Assembly: GCF_033097525.1 (NCBI RefSeq)
Contig: NZ_CP109907.1
Span: 4,898,001-4,962,000, forward strand
Direction: 5' to 3'
Length of the DNA: 64,000 nucleotides
Source of the DNA: Sphingobacterium sp. UGAL515B_05
GTDB lineage: Bacteria > Bacteroidota > Bacteroidia > Sphingobacteriales > Sphingobacteriaceae
The position numbers were made by a program, and so were the translations under genes. Positions 17,198 to 26,067 of this stretch are shown in pieces. Position 1 is the stretch's first letter. Every line of letters begins with the position of its first letter. The notes beneath the pieces are model-generated. The model made no database searches. It was not told the origin of the DNA and saw nothing but the letters and a program-made list of their open reading frames with translations.

Positions 17198-20161
17198 CTA
17201 AACGCTAATATATTTTTTGAGTACTTCAAGAAGTTCTACCCGCCGTATCGGTTTGGGAAGAAAGTCATTCATTCCGGATTCAAGGCATTTTTCTTTTTCC
17301 CCCAGTACATTTCCAGCTGTAACGCCTATGATAGGTATATGTTGATATTCTGGCAACATTCTAATATGTTGTGTTGCCTCGATACCACTCATGATCGGCA
17401 TTTGTACATCCATGATAATAAGGGAAAACTGCTTTTTCCTGCATTCTTCCAAAGCCTGTAAACCATTTGCCGCTTCCGTTAGAAGTATATTGGGAGCAAG
17501 AGACTTCATTAACTTATTGTTCAGGACCATATTCACTGGGTTATCATCAACCAAAAGTACATCTAATTCTCGCTCAAATGCATGCGATTCTTTCTTAGGC
17601 TGATCCTGAACTATTTCTATTGCTGTGCTTCGGTCTACCTTTTTAAGGGTTTTGTATAGATCATGTGATTTTATAGGCTTCAACAGCAAATGCGTATTTT
17701 CTATTTTCCTAACTGAAGTAAGTATATCCAGCTCTTCCGAAGAGGAAGAAAGTACTATAAATGGAGCAACCTCTTTTCGCTGATTTAACAAGCCTTTTAT
17801 TTTATCTATTGTTTCCAATCCGGACATAATAGGCATATGATAGTCCATCAAAATCACATCGAACCGCTCACCTTTCAACATGATATCCAAGGCTTCCATT
17901 CCATTAGAAGCCAATGTGGATTTGATATTTTTATAGCTAAGCATGTGTTCAAGGATAATCCTGTTGCTTTCATTATCATCCACCACTAAGGCTGATTTAA
18001 TAGTCGTTTCATCCTCTTCTTTCCATTCAGACATTTCGTAAGGAACCTCAAGGTCGAAGAAAAATACAGAACCGCTGCCCACTTCGCTGGTCAGTGACAA
18101 ATGACTTCGCATATATCCCAAGATATTGTTGGAGATGGTTAGTCCCAGTCCGGTGCCGCCAAATCGTTTACTGATTGAACTGTTTTCTTGGGTAAAGGCA
18201 TCAAAAATATATTTCTGTTTCTCAACAGGGATGCCGATTCCGGTATCTCTTACCGAGAATCGTAAGGCAATCGTATGATCATCCATGCGTAACTTCTCTA
18301 CTTTTAGTTCGATCTCGCCCTTTTCTGTGAATTTCACGGCATTTCCTAACAGATTGATCAAGATCTGTTTTAACCTGATTTCATCAATGAAAAGTATTTT
18401 TGGAAGGCTCGGCTCAACGTTGAGAAGAAGTTCGATGTTTTTTTTCTGAGATTGATAAAGAATAACATTGATGACTTGGCTTAACATATCATATACATCA
18501 CTTTTTTCAATCAAAAGTTCCATTTTTCCAGATTCTATTTTAGAAAAATCCAGTATATCATTGATGATGCTAAGTAGGTTTTCCCCTGATTCATTAATGT
18601 AATTCAGATATTGTGTCTGTGTTTCATTCAGCGGTGTCCGGAGGAGTAGGTCTGAAAAACCAATAACACCATTCAAGGGAGTGCGAATTTCATGACTCAT
18701 ATTAGCCAGAAATTCGGATTTTGCCCTGCTGGCTATATCTGCAATTTGCTTCGCATTTTTCAGTTCCTCGTTTATTTTTACGGCATTTGTGATATTCTGT
18801 ATGGAAATAATTATACCTCCAATCTCATCTTTTGTAAGATACCAAGGTCCGACTTTAAGATCGTAATGTTGAATTTCTTCTTTTCCTTCCACCTTTAGTG
18901 CAAAATCCCCATCGATGTACGTTTCTCCCAAAAGCGCATTCCTGTATATCTTTTTTCTTTCTTCGGGAATATTAGGCGATATTGTAAACAGGTTATTGCC
19001 GATAAGGTCGACATTTTTCATACTAAATTCATCTCGCCACCTGCTGCTTACAGCAACGTAGTTAAGGGCTCTGTCAAACATCGCCAAAGGAATAGGAACA
19101 TCTGTAGCACAGGACTGCATCATAGCTTCTTTCTGAGCAACTTCCAGAAACATTTTTTTGAAGGCATCAATGTTCTGGATAATTCCAAAAACCCTGTGAC
19201 AAACTTCATTTTCAAATTCGGGAATCCCTTTTACTCTTACCCAGATGGTGACGCCGTCGTTACGCAGAAGTTGCAGCTCCTCATCGAATGGAATTCCTTG
19301 TTCTACTGCTCTTTTAAATAGAAATTCTATTCTCGCTCTGTTTTTTCCTTCGTAAAATCCAAGGGCATTTTCATAAGTTGGTTGGAAATTAATGTTAGTT
19401 TTATGAATTTCTCGCACACTTTGAGACCAGATGAGCTTTCCGGTCTTCATATTGACTTCCCAGCCTCCCACTTGGGCAACCGCGCTTGTTTCCTCAAGCA
19501 TTTCCTTCGTGTAAAACAGATCTTTTTCCAACCTATCCCGGCGCATAATGTCCGATTTTAGTTGAATATAGACGAAAATGGTGACACCAATGGCCGCAAC
19601 TGCAGAAAAGATGATGAATAGAACAGTCCGTTTAGTGGAGTTATTCAGATCTTCATTTTTTAGGGCAAGCTGAACTTCCTCGTGTTTTACAAATTCCTGA
19701 ACGAGCATTCGACATTTATCCATGGCCATCTTGTTTTGAACAAGTTCTTCTGGGGTCATTAATATTCCCTTTGTACGATTATAAATCAACAAGACATATT
19801 CTTTCATCAACATGTCTGAGGTATGTAACAGTTCACGAAGGATATTAACCTGGAGTTTATCGTCAAGATTAAACCTATCTTTGTTAGCAACAAGCAGCGG
19901 ATATTCATTCCTGCTTTTATTGAAGGGTTCAAGAAAATCTTTACGGCCGGTAAGCTGATATCCCCGATTGCCCGTTTCGGCATTTAACAGCGTGTTTAAA
20001 ATATCTTTTATTAAACTGATAGACTCCTTCGTTTTTAAAAGACTTTTCCTGCTTTCCATCTGGTTATGTATGCTAATATAAGATGCTATAGAACCAGCAA
20101 TCAGCAGTATTAAAGAAAGCATTACACCTATCCGTAGATTTCTTATTATTTTTTTTGGCAT
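17198..20161 (-). CDS. Hybrid sensor histidine kinase (CHASE3-PAS-PAS-HK-REC-REC)
   Basis: 987 residues. A first membrane helix (~10-30), a CHASE3 periplasmic region (~35-175, with LLNAETGNRGYQLTG) and a second helix (~183-200) precede two PAS-like domains (~225-340 and ~350-460). HisKA has the phospho-acceptor His in SHEIRTPLNGVIGFSD and is followed by an HATPase domain (GGTGLGLTISNNILGYM). Two receivers follow: ALVVDDNESN...LMDYHMPIMSG and VLLVDDNPVN...IMDVQMPIMSG, both with the phospho-acceptor Asp. No Hpt or output domain is present, so signal passes to a separate protein. It is a lone gene and its long frame is intact. Confidence 0.93.
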   Translation of the reverse strand: MPKKIIRNLRIGVMLSLILLIAGSIASYISIHNQMESRKSLLKTKESISLIKDILNTLLNAETGNRGYQLTGRKDFLEPFNKSRNEYPLLVANKDRFNLDDKLQVNILRELLHTSDMLMKEYVLLIYNRTKGILMTPEELVQNKMAMDKCRMLVQEFVKHEEVQLALKNEDLNNSTKRTVLFIIFSAVAAIGVTIFVYIQLKSDIMRRDRLEKDLFYTKEMLEETSAVAQVGGWEVNMKTGKLIWSQSVREIHKTNINFQPTYENALGFYEGKNRARIEFLFKRAVEQGIPFDEELQLLRNDGVTIWVRVKGIPEFENEVCHRVFGIIQNIDAFKKMFLEVAQKEAMMQSCATDVPIPLAMFDRALNYVAVSSRWRDEFSMKNVDLIGNNLFTISPNIPEERKKIYRNALLGETYIDGDFALKVEGKEEIQHYDLKVGPWYLTKDEIGGIIISIQNITNAVKINEELKNAKQIADIASRAKSEFLANMSHEIRTPLNGVIGFSDLLLRTPLNETQTQYLNYINESGENLLSIINDILDFSKIESGKMELLIEKSDVYDMLSQVINVILYQSQKKNIELLLNVEPSLPKILFIDEIRLKQILINLLGNAVKFTEKGEIELKVEKLRMDDHTIALRFSVRDTGIGIPVEKQKYIFDAFTQENSSISKRFGGTGLGLTISNNILGYMRSHLSLTSEVGSGSVFFFDLEVPYEMSEWKEEDETTIKSALVVDDNESNRIILEHMLSYKNIKSTLASNGMEALDIMLKGERFDVILMDYHMPIMSGLETIDKIKGLLNQRKEVAPFIVLSSSSEELDILTSVRKIENTHLLLKPIKSHDLYKTLKKVDRSTAIEIVQDQPKKESHAFERELDVLLVDDNPVNMVLNNKLMKSLAPNILLTEAANGLQALEECRKKQFSLIIMDVQMPIMSGIEATQHIRMLPEYQHIPIIGVTAGNVLGEKEKCLESGMNDFLPKPIRRVELLEVLKKYISV

Positions 20162-20216
20162 TGGTCGGTAGTTTACCGTTAAGATACTAAAAAAGTAGAA
20201 TTGTCTCTCTAACCAG

Positions 20217-20551
20217 TCAGTAATATTTGATGGCTTTCATCAAATTTCTACGTGATGACCTATATTGGAGATCTCGAGTATTGGGGTCAAACGATTCTAC
20301 TTTAACCCGCATGACACAGCAGTTCCTCTGCCGATGGTATTGATTATTTTTGTGTTTTATTATGGCATAACCGTTAAATCTTATTAATTCTAATTCTTCT
20401 TTTCCTTTAGGTAAGTTGTAATATTCCATTCGTACCAGCCATTTTCGTTTACCTCTGATGCTATCATGTCTTTTGGAATTTTCTCTGTGTAAACACAATG
20501 TATTCGTTCGGTCAAATCTGCATTAAAGAATTGTTCAATATTGTTAGTCAT
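20217..20551 (-). pseudogene. Decayed SMI1/KNR4-like small gene
   Basis: From ATG 20551 the frame reads MTNNIEQFFNADLTERIHCV and KDMIASEVNENGWYEWNITT, then stops at 20390. The NENGWYEW segment is typical of N-termini of SMI1/KNR4-type immunity proteins. In another frame a coding-like stretch (LIRFNGYAIIKHKNNQYHRQ) runs on to 20217. The simplest reading is one gene broken by a frameshift, but the second part could be unrelated. Confidence 0.5.
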
Positions 20552-20732
20552 TTGCCGTTATTTTTATCGCTCTAAAAGTATCCTTTTGCATCGAATATGT
20601 AAAAAGAGTTTTTAGGTTGGCATTTAAGTTTAGCTCGAAGAGTCCAAAATAGGGCTGAAGATATTCTTCGTCCAAATTTTCAGATGAGACATGTCGTTCG
20701 TTGAGATTTTTGAGTTTGGATAATGAGGCTAC

Positions 20733-21331
20733 TTACCTGTCTTCTAATATACTGGAACGACTAGCTATAACAACCATAATGATTCCGAAAATTGAAAATA
20801 GCATAAAAGAATACCTGAGGTCAAAAAAAAACGAAATAAATCCAATCGCAGGTGGTCCGATTAAAAACCTAAAAAGGCTATAGTTGATACTAGTGTAAGA
20901 GATATACTTGCATTAACCTTATTGTGTTTTCCTGTTACACCATATACCGTAGGAACACTGCATGAACCGCCGAGTCCAACCATCATAAATGCTAGGGTAC
21001 ATACAATTAAATTTGATGATAATACAGATAGGAGTAAACCCGATGCCATGGAGATACCAGACGTTTGTATAACTTTTTTTCTACCAAATCTAACAATGAG
21101 ATAATCTCCTAAGAACCTTCCGGTAGCCATCATTAAAATAAAGGAGGTATAACCCAGAATAATTAATTGTTTAGGTGCCTTTACAATATCTTGAAAGTAA
21201 ACCCCGCTCCAATCAAACATTGCGCCTTCAATAGCCATGTTCAAGAAACCTATTATGCCCAGTTGAACTAAAGTTTTATCAAGGTATTTGAAGATAGAAC
21301 TGCTAAAAGTAAAAGTTGTAAAATAGAGCAT
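20733..21331 (-). pseudogene. MFS transporter, C-terminal half with frameshift
   Basis: From 21331 the frame encodes transmembrane helices with MFS features: IEGAMFDWSGVYF, GRFLGDYLIVRFGRKKV (the conserved D-x-x-x-x-R-x-G-R-K/R loop) and MMVGLGGSCSVPTVYG. It stops after TIAFLGF near 20864. Adding one T to the T-run restores LIGPPAIGFISFF and a normal C-terminus ending SSILEDR at 20733. The N-terminal half (~190 residues) is missing. Both lesions make it non-functional. Confidence 0.85.
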
Positions 21332-21361
21332 TTGAAAAGTGAGCTATTTAATCATAATGTC

Positions 21362-21573
21362 AACTGGACCATTTATAACTTTAACAGAAACTATTCTATT
21401 CAAAGTATAATTGAGAATAAAAGCGGCTAGGGGTGGAATGAATTGATTCACATGGCTAGCTATGCAAAATCTACTAAAGATCTCGACAATTTGCTATTTA
21501 TTTTTATGACAATGAGAAAAAAGGAATAATTTATATAGCGTATCTCACCGAGTGGTCCATATATTTTCCTTGA
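21362..21573 (+). pseudogene. Decayed small gene of unknown function
   Basis: A coding-like frame reads NWTIYNFNRNYSIQSIIENK, meets a TAG, continues WNELIHMASYAKSTKDLDNL, and after a one-base shift near 21505 ends YDNEKKGIIYIAYLTEWSIY before a TGA at 21571. No start codon. Family not recognised. The next ~185 bp hold only the promoter region of the SnoaL-like gene. Confidence 0.4.
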
Positions 21574-21759
21574 TATACATTAATTAAATTTCTTAAACTA
21601 GATTATTGTTGAAAAGCATCCTTTTGATTGAACTTTGTGAGGTGAAAATTGTACATCTGTTCCGTAAAAAACTGTTTAATCTATTAATTTTCTTGATAGG
21701 TTGTTCAATTATAATCTCGGGGTAGCTTTTTTACTGTCAATGTTTAAATATTTAAAAAG

Positions 21760-22218
21760 ATGAAAACACCGAAAGAAGTTATTGAGCTGTTTTTGGCCAA
21801 TACAACCAATCCAGAGGTAATGAGGCCCATTATTAATCCTGATGCCACTTACATTTCATTAAATTTTGAGAATGCAGAATTACAGCGAATATTGCCGTGG
21901 ACTGGAACTCATAAAGGAGCTCAAGCCTTTATAGACACATTTGCAGGAGTTAATGAATTTTGGACAATTCAGGCATTTGAAGTTCAGGATATATTTTCAG
22001 AGGATGAAAAAGTTGCAGTTTTTGGAACTTTTACCTATACATCGCGAACATTAAATAAGCAGATTACATCTCCTTTTTCTATCCTTGCAAAGGTTAAGGG
22101 GGAGAAAATCTATCATTTTATGTTTATGGAAGATACTTTTGCGACTGCTGGGAGTTTCAGAGTAACCGCTGCCGGTAAATTCCAGAGTAATCCAAATGAA
22201 CCAGAATTTGAACTGTAA
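21760..22218 (+). CDS. SnoaL-like (NTF2 fold) protein
   Basis: 152 residues with the SnoaL pattern: an N-terminal helix (KTPKEVIELFLANTTNPEVM), INPDATYISLN, a central WTGTHKGAQAFIDTF and the strand-rich end FGTFTYTSRTLNKQITSPFS. These small cone-shaped proteins are cyclases, isomerases or ligand binders. No catalytic assignment is possible from sequence. Cytosolic, monocistronic, with a strong terminator after it. Confidence 0.82.
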   Translation: MKTPKEVIELFLANTTNPEVMRPIINPDATYISLNFENAELQRILPWTGTHKGAQAFIDTFAGVNEFWTIQAFEVQDIFSEDEKVAVFGTFTYTSRTLNKQITSPFSILAKVKGEKIYHFMFMEDTFATAGSFRVTAAGKFQSNPNEPEFEL

Positions 22219-22360
22219 TATTTCTGACCCCAAATAGGCTGTGCTCAAATGGGGGCTATTTGCTTCTTTTTAATGCAATAATCGCAATATCGCTTTATAT
22301 CGTTTACTAAATAGTTTGTTTGTGACTATTTTGGTTAAGGAGATTACTCCACCTATTTTG

Positions 22361-22395
22361 AAGTGTCTGAATTAGATCAGACACTTCTTTTTTTA
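22361..22395 (+). terminator. Rho-independent terminator
   Basis: AAGTGTCTGA (22361-22370) and TCAGACACTT (22377-22386) form a perfect 10-bp stem with a 6-nt loop, followed by a T-run. It serves the SnoaL-like gene and may also act on the minus strand. Confidence 0.85.
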
Positions 22396-22415
22396 TTATT
22401 TAAAGATTTGCGCTT

Positions 22416-22739
22416 TCAAGTTTGAACCGTGAAGATTAAATCGGACTCTTGAAGAGTTTCCCCATAGTCTGTCAGTGTACACTCTCCCATATTTTTATTA
22501 GGTGTAATATTTCCTGAGCCATCTTTTACCGATAGAGTTTTTTACCATATTTTGATATCTTACGGCTATCGTCTACAAAGCCCTAGTTTTTGTCTGATGG
22601 CCTAGCTTCGATCATCAGACTAAGTTCCTCAAAATCCGTCATCGCTTCAACGTCTTTTTTTCGTTGTGGATGTATTTATCGGATATGGAAATTGATTAAC
22701 TTTTCCCGGCAATAGTATTTCTATTTGTTGCTTTCTCAT
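22416..22739 (-). pseudogene. Decayed ~110-residue gene next to the phosphoesterase
   Basis: Starting at ATG 22739, three frames join into one protein: MRKQQIEILLPGKVNQFPYP, then after an A-run indel KDVEAMTDFEELSLMIEARP, a TAG, GFVDDSRKISKYGKKLYR, and after another shift LSVKDGSGNITPNKNMGECT to TGA at 22416. That is two frameshifts and one nonsense codon. It begins 7 nt after the metallophosphoesterase remnant, so the two were probably one operon. I do not recognise the family. Confidence 0.6.
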
Positions 22740-22746
22740 TGTTTTT

Positions 22747-23036
22747 TTATACGTCAATGATAAGACTACTATTAAATCCATTGTGCGGTTCACTGATATA
22801 GCCGTAAGGACTGCATATAATTTCGGTGTTGCCGACTTTATAGTTTACAGAAGTATAATACTCATATTGCCTAGCACATAAATGATTGGTATATCCAATG
22901 AAAGTGATTTGGGCCAGCTGATCCCTTTTACACCTAGATCAGTATCTCCAGCCAATACAAGTATATCTGCTAAATTCAGATTGATATCGTTGTATCCAAA
23001 TTCTCTATGTAGGTCGCTAACGATGTGGATTTTCAT
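22747..23036 (-). pseudogene. Decayed metallophosphoesterase
   Basis: The N-terminus MKIHIVSDLHREFG carries the first metal-binding motif (D-x-H) and LVLAGDTD the second. The third motif, GNHE, is destroyed by loss of one C (frame reads GNMSI; restoring it gives GNHEYYTSVNYKVGN). The tail IICSPYGYISEPHNGF ends at TAA 22747. A full enzyme is ~250 residues; here about 100 codons remain, so the central metal site region is deleted as well. Inactive. Confidence 0.85.
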
Positions 23037-23056
23037 TATAGATTAAGTTAGTGAAT

Positions 23057-23401
23057 TCAATGCCAGTCGTAATAGCAAAAACGACATTGTTTTGCTGTTG
23101 GAGTTCTGGCTAGCTTCCCACAATGGGGACAGTAATTAAAAAAAACTTCAGCAGCATGATCACGCATAATACGGGTTGCTGTATCTTCATTAAATTTCTC
23201 TAGGCCATTATTCAATAAACTTAGTGTATTTTCGTCTTTGGTAAGCCATCCGGCTTTAAAGTAAACTCTCTTTATTTTATCAATATCCACATTTTGATCT
23301 ATCTTTAAAAGTGAATGTGCATGTTTATAAGCGAGTTTTTCTTTTGGAGACATCAAATGAAGGTAATAGTTTATGATGTAATCTTGTTTTTCTTTTTCCA
23401 T
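23057..23401 (-). CDS. Zinc-ribbon protein of unknown function
   Basis: 114 residues from ATG 23401 (an earlier start at 23479 would overlap the neighbouring gene and adds an unlikely N-terminus). The body is helical (MEKEKQDYIINYYLHLMSPK). The C-terminus ends in a four-cysteine zinc ribbon, CPHC and CRFC, separated by 11 residues. The family is unknown to me. It lies 20 nt upstream of the broken phosphoesterase and may have been part of that operon. Confidence 0.7.
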   Translation of the reverse strand: MEKEKQDYIINYYLHLMSPKEKLAYKHAHSLLKIDQNVDIDKIKRVYFKAGWLTKDENTLSLLNNGLEKFNEDTATRIMRDHAAEVFFNYCPHCGKLARTPTAKQCRFCYYDWH

Positions 23402-23412
23402 GACTATAATGG

Positions 23413-23697
23413 CTAAGTTTTCTTTTTCCAATTTGAAAAAACACAATTGACAACCGTTACTAGGGTGGTTAAGAAACAAATAATTAATGAGTAAAACAGC
23501 ACACCTAACGATGCTCCACCTTGAAAATTAGTAGGGTCTACATATAAAAAAATATTAAGTACAAGGCTAATAGTCATTATGAATATCAGTCGAACTTTTT
23601 CTCCTTTGTCAGCTCCTAAAATTCGATATATTATATAGCAAAATGGGAGAATGTATATTGCATATAGCATTGTAAATTCATGATCTGTTGGAAACAT
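23413..23697 (-). CDS. Small membrane protein
   Basis: 94 residues with three hydrophobic segments (about 8-24, 36-53, 66-87) and a basic C-terminus (SNWKKKT). No motif. It lies 11 nt upstream of the zinc-ribbon gene, so the two are probably co-transcribed. Confidence 0.6.
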   Translation of the reverse strand: MFPTDHEFTMLYAIYILPFCYIIYRILGADKGEKVRLIFIMTISLVLNIFLYVDPTNFQGGASLGVLFYSLIICFLTTLVTVVNCVFSNWKKKT

Positions 23698-23759
23698 AAT
23701 AACTATTATTTAGCCTTTTTTAGCATATTCTAATATTGTCTAACACGCCTAATTTCTTT

Positions 23760-23915
23760 CTAAAAGTACTTTTCTGTATTGGTTTCAGCAACTTGTAAAT
23801 CAAATCCATGCTCAAACTCACAGTTATAAAAAATAGGAGCTCTGAGCTTCAGTTTCTTGAAGAGATCTTTTAAAAACTCCCTATATTCTTGTATGGTTGT
23901 TTGCACAGTAGAGAT
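23760..23915 (-). pseudogene. C-terminal gene fragment
   Basis: An open frame without a start codon reads TVQTTIQEYREFLKDLFKKL and RAPIFYNCEFEHGFDLQVAE before a TAG at 23760. The amphipathic pattern looks coding. A stop lies just upstream. Family unknown. Confidence 0.4.
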
Positions 23916-23941
23916 TTAAATAGAAAAATACTAAAAATGAT

Positions 23942-24496
23942 TTAAATAGACTTATCTTGATTCCTCCAATATCTTTTGTCCATTTGTCGGACATTTTCAA
24001 CATTTCTAAATTTCTTTAAATAAGAAGCCAAAAGGAGTAACTCATCATCGTCAGCATTTCCTGTGAATTCAGTTATTTGGATTGCATTACCATAGTTCAA
24101 CATTGATTTGTCAGCAGTATCATCTATTATAAGCGTTCTTTCCAATAAGAAGCCCTTTCGTTTCACTTTGGACAGCCTTTTAACGTAATAGTATTCATCT
24201 GTTACAATTTTCCGCTTTCTTGTTGTGCGGGATCTTCCCCAGATAAACTCAAAATCAATAGTGGCTGGTTTGATTTTATCAACAAGTTCTTGCACGTAAG
24301 CATCATCGGCAGAGCTCCAAATGGCCATTTTAAATTCTTCAGCTATCTCTGATAAAAAATAGTCTAAATTTGGACGGATATATACATAATACGGCCCTGC
24401 AACAAAGTCTTCCTGCTTTATCAGCTTATCTTTTGTAGCGTAAAGCAATGTCTCGTCTAGATCCAATACTAAAAGAGTATTCTTCATATTATTCAT
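23942..24496 (-). CDS. FCP1/NIF-type HAD phosphatase
   Basis: 184 residues with the FCP1-like signature DLDETL (Asp12 nucleophile, Asp14 acid), YVYIRPNLDYFLSEI, WSSADDAYVQELV and the C-terminal motif TLIIDDTADK. This is the NLI-interacting-factor type of HAD phosphatase, better known in eukaryotes but present in some bacteria. The substrate could be a phosphoprotein or a small molecule. Start codons at 24496 and three codons later are both possible. Monocistronic. Confidence 0.85.
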   Translation of the reverse strand: MNNMKNTLLVLDLDETLLYATKDKLIKQEDFVAGPYYVYIRPNLDYFLSEIAEEFKMAIWSSADDAYVQELVDKIKPATIDFEFIWGRSRTTRKRKIVTDEYYYVKRLSKVKRKGFLLERTLIIDDTADKSMLNYGNAIQITEFTGNADDDELLLLASYLKKFRNVENVRQMDKRYWRNQDKSI

Positions 24497-24699
24497 ATAG
24501 GTTCATTTATGGGAAGTATTTCAGTTTTAATAATCTTTCATTTTACTTAAGACATTATTGTAAGTACCCTATTTTTCCAAATTTTACCAAAACCAAAAGA
24601 GAATAGCAGGAGTTTTTCTTCATTTATTAAAACGAAGTTGATAGGTCTTCATTGCGAATTTAGTAAGTTTTTTTCTAAATGAAAATGTTAATATTATCT

Positions 24700-25101
24700 T
24701 CAATTACGTTTAGGTAAATCTTCCATTTGCTTGCTGAATTGTGATTGATGACATTCTCCATGCTGTGTAGCCCAGACTGCCATTTCACGAAGTACAGGAT
24801 ATAAATCTTTCCCAGCTTTTGATAATTCATAGGTAACATGGGGCGGGACAACTGGTCTGGATTTCCTGATTACCAACCCATCGTTCTCCAGTTGTTTCAA
24901 CTGTTGGATCAGGACTTTTTCTGTAATGGTATCAATCGACCTTTTAAGCTCACTGTATCTCTTTGTACCAGACAAAAGATTAAACATAATGATCGGCTTC
25001 CAATAGCCGCCAATTTTTTCCATCACAAAAGTTACTGGACATAATACATGTGCATTTTCCTTATTTTCCTGTATAACGGAGGTCTTCTTTATTGGTGTCA
25101 T
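24700..25101 (-). CDS. HxlR family transcriptional regulator
   Basis: 133 residues. CPVTFVMEKIGGYWKPIIMF is the HxlR N-terminal helix with the conserved Cys that can sense oxidants or electrophiles. A winged helix follows (RYSELKRSIDTITEKVLIQQ, then LENDGLVIRKSRPVVPPHVTYELSKAG). It is divergent from the NmrA-like gene, with two TTGTACAA boxes in the shared promoter region, so it probably represses both genes and itself. Confidence 0.9.
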   Translation of the reverse strand: MTPIKKTSVIQENKENAHVLCPVTFVMEKIGGYWKPIIMFNLLSGTKRYSELKRSIDTITEKVLIQQLKQLENDGLVIRKSRPVVPPHVTYELSKAGKDLYPVLREMAVWATQHGECHQSQFSKQMEDLPKRN

Positions 25102-25126
25102 TTTATACCTACTAAGGGGTTAGTAC

Positions 25127-25162
25127 TTGTACAAAAGTATGTATTAATATAGATTTGTACAA
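25127..25162. promoter_or_regulatory. Divergent promoters with two TTGTACAA boxes
   Basis: The palindrome TTGTACAA occurs at 25127-25134 and 25155-25162 (28-bp period). TACTTTTG (minus, 25139-25132) and TAGATTTG (plus, 25150-25157) are -7 elements overlapping the boxes. This layout suits an HxlR dimer controlling both genes. Confidence 0.65.
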
Positions 25163-25183
25163 TAGATTTAAATTATTGAAAAT

Positions 25184-26065
25184 ATGAAGATTACAGTTAC
25201 TGGGTCGCTAGGGAACATAAGTGAAATTCTAACAGAAAAATTAGTTGGAGTAGGACATAATGTCTCCGTTATTACATCACAAGAAGAAAGTGTAGAGCAA
25301 ATCCAAAAACTTGGTGCCACAGCGGTTGTGGGAAAACTGGATGATGATAGGTTTATTGGCTGGGCATTCAAAAATGCAGATGCAGTCTATACGATGATCC
25401 CGCCAAGTTATAAGACAGCTAGAGAAATCATAAAAGTTGGATCAGGATATGTTCGAGCCATTATTGAAAACAATATTCCTTATGTAGTAAACTTAAGTGG
25501 CATTGATGTACATCTTGTGGATGGACCGGGGCCTGCTAGAGTCAACTTCCAAAACGAAAAAGAGTTTAATTCAATTCAAGGAACAAATGTATTACATCTA
25601 CGCCCCGGATTGTTTTATTCTAATTTTTATGGAGCAGCTGATATGATTCGACAACAGCATATTATTGGAAATAATTTTGGTGGAAAAATTATTTTGGCTC
25701 TTTCTCATTCCCATGATATTGCGCAAGTAATATTTGAAGCTTTACATAACAATAATTTCAGTGGAAAATCCAGTGCCTACGCAGTGAGTGCCGAAATTAC
25801 AGGATATGAAATTACCAACATATTGGGAAGGGGTACAAAATTTCCTGATCTGAAATGGATTGAATTTCCAGATCAAGTGTTGTCTGAAAATCTGCTCAAG
25901 CAGGGAAAGACCCCAGAAATGGCACATACTTATAACTTAGACATGGGGATCACTTTAAGGAATGGTGGGTTATTGAAAGATTATTTCAAAGAAAAACAAG
26001 GAATTCTTGCTGGAGCTTCAAGCTTTGAAAAGTTTGCCGAAGAGTTTACAGAAATTTTATTTTAA
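25184..26065 (+). CDS. NmrA-like NAD(P)-binding oxidoreductase
   Basis: 293 residues. An N-terminal Rossmann motif MKITVTGSLGNISEIL (G-x-x-G-x-x variant) is followed by the atypical-SDR/NmrA layout: AVYTMIPPSYKTAREI, PYVVNLSGIDVHLV and the LRPGLFYSNFYGAADMIRQ region. The family includes NAD(P)H:quinone or azo-type reductases and redox sensors. It is paired with the divergent HxlR gene, the usual arrangement for electrophile-responsive reductases. Confidence 0.85.
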   Translation: MKITVTGSLGNISEILTEKLVGVGHNVSVITSQEESVEQIQKLGATAVVGKLDDDRFIGWAFKNADAVYTMIPPSYKTAREIIKVGSGYVRAIIENNIPYVVNLSGIDVHLVDGPGPARVNFQNEKEFNSIQGTNVLHLRPGLFYSNFYGAADMIRQQHIIGNNFGGKIILALSHSHDIAQVIFEALHNNNFSGKSSAYAVSAEITGYEITNILGRGTKFPDLKWIEFPDQVLSENLLKQGKTPEMAHTYNLDMGITLRNGGLLKDYFKEKQGILAGASSFEKFAEEFTEILF

Positions 26066-26067
26066 TG

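Noticed and set aside
20701..20883. Plus-strand frame of 60 codons opposite the MFS remnant
   Set aside because: The minus strand encodes recognisable transporter helices across the same bases.
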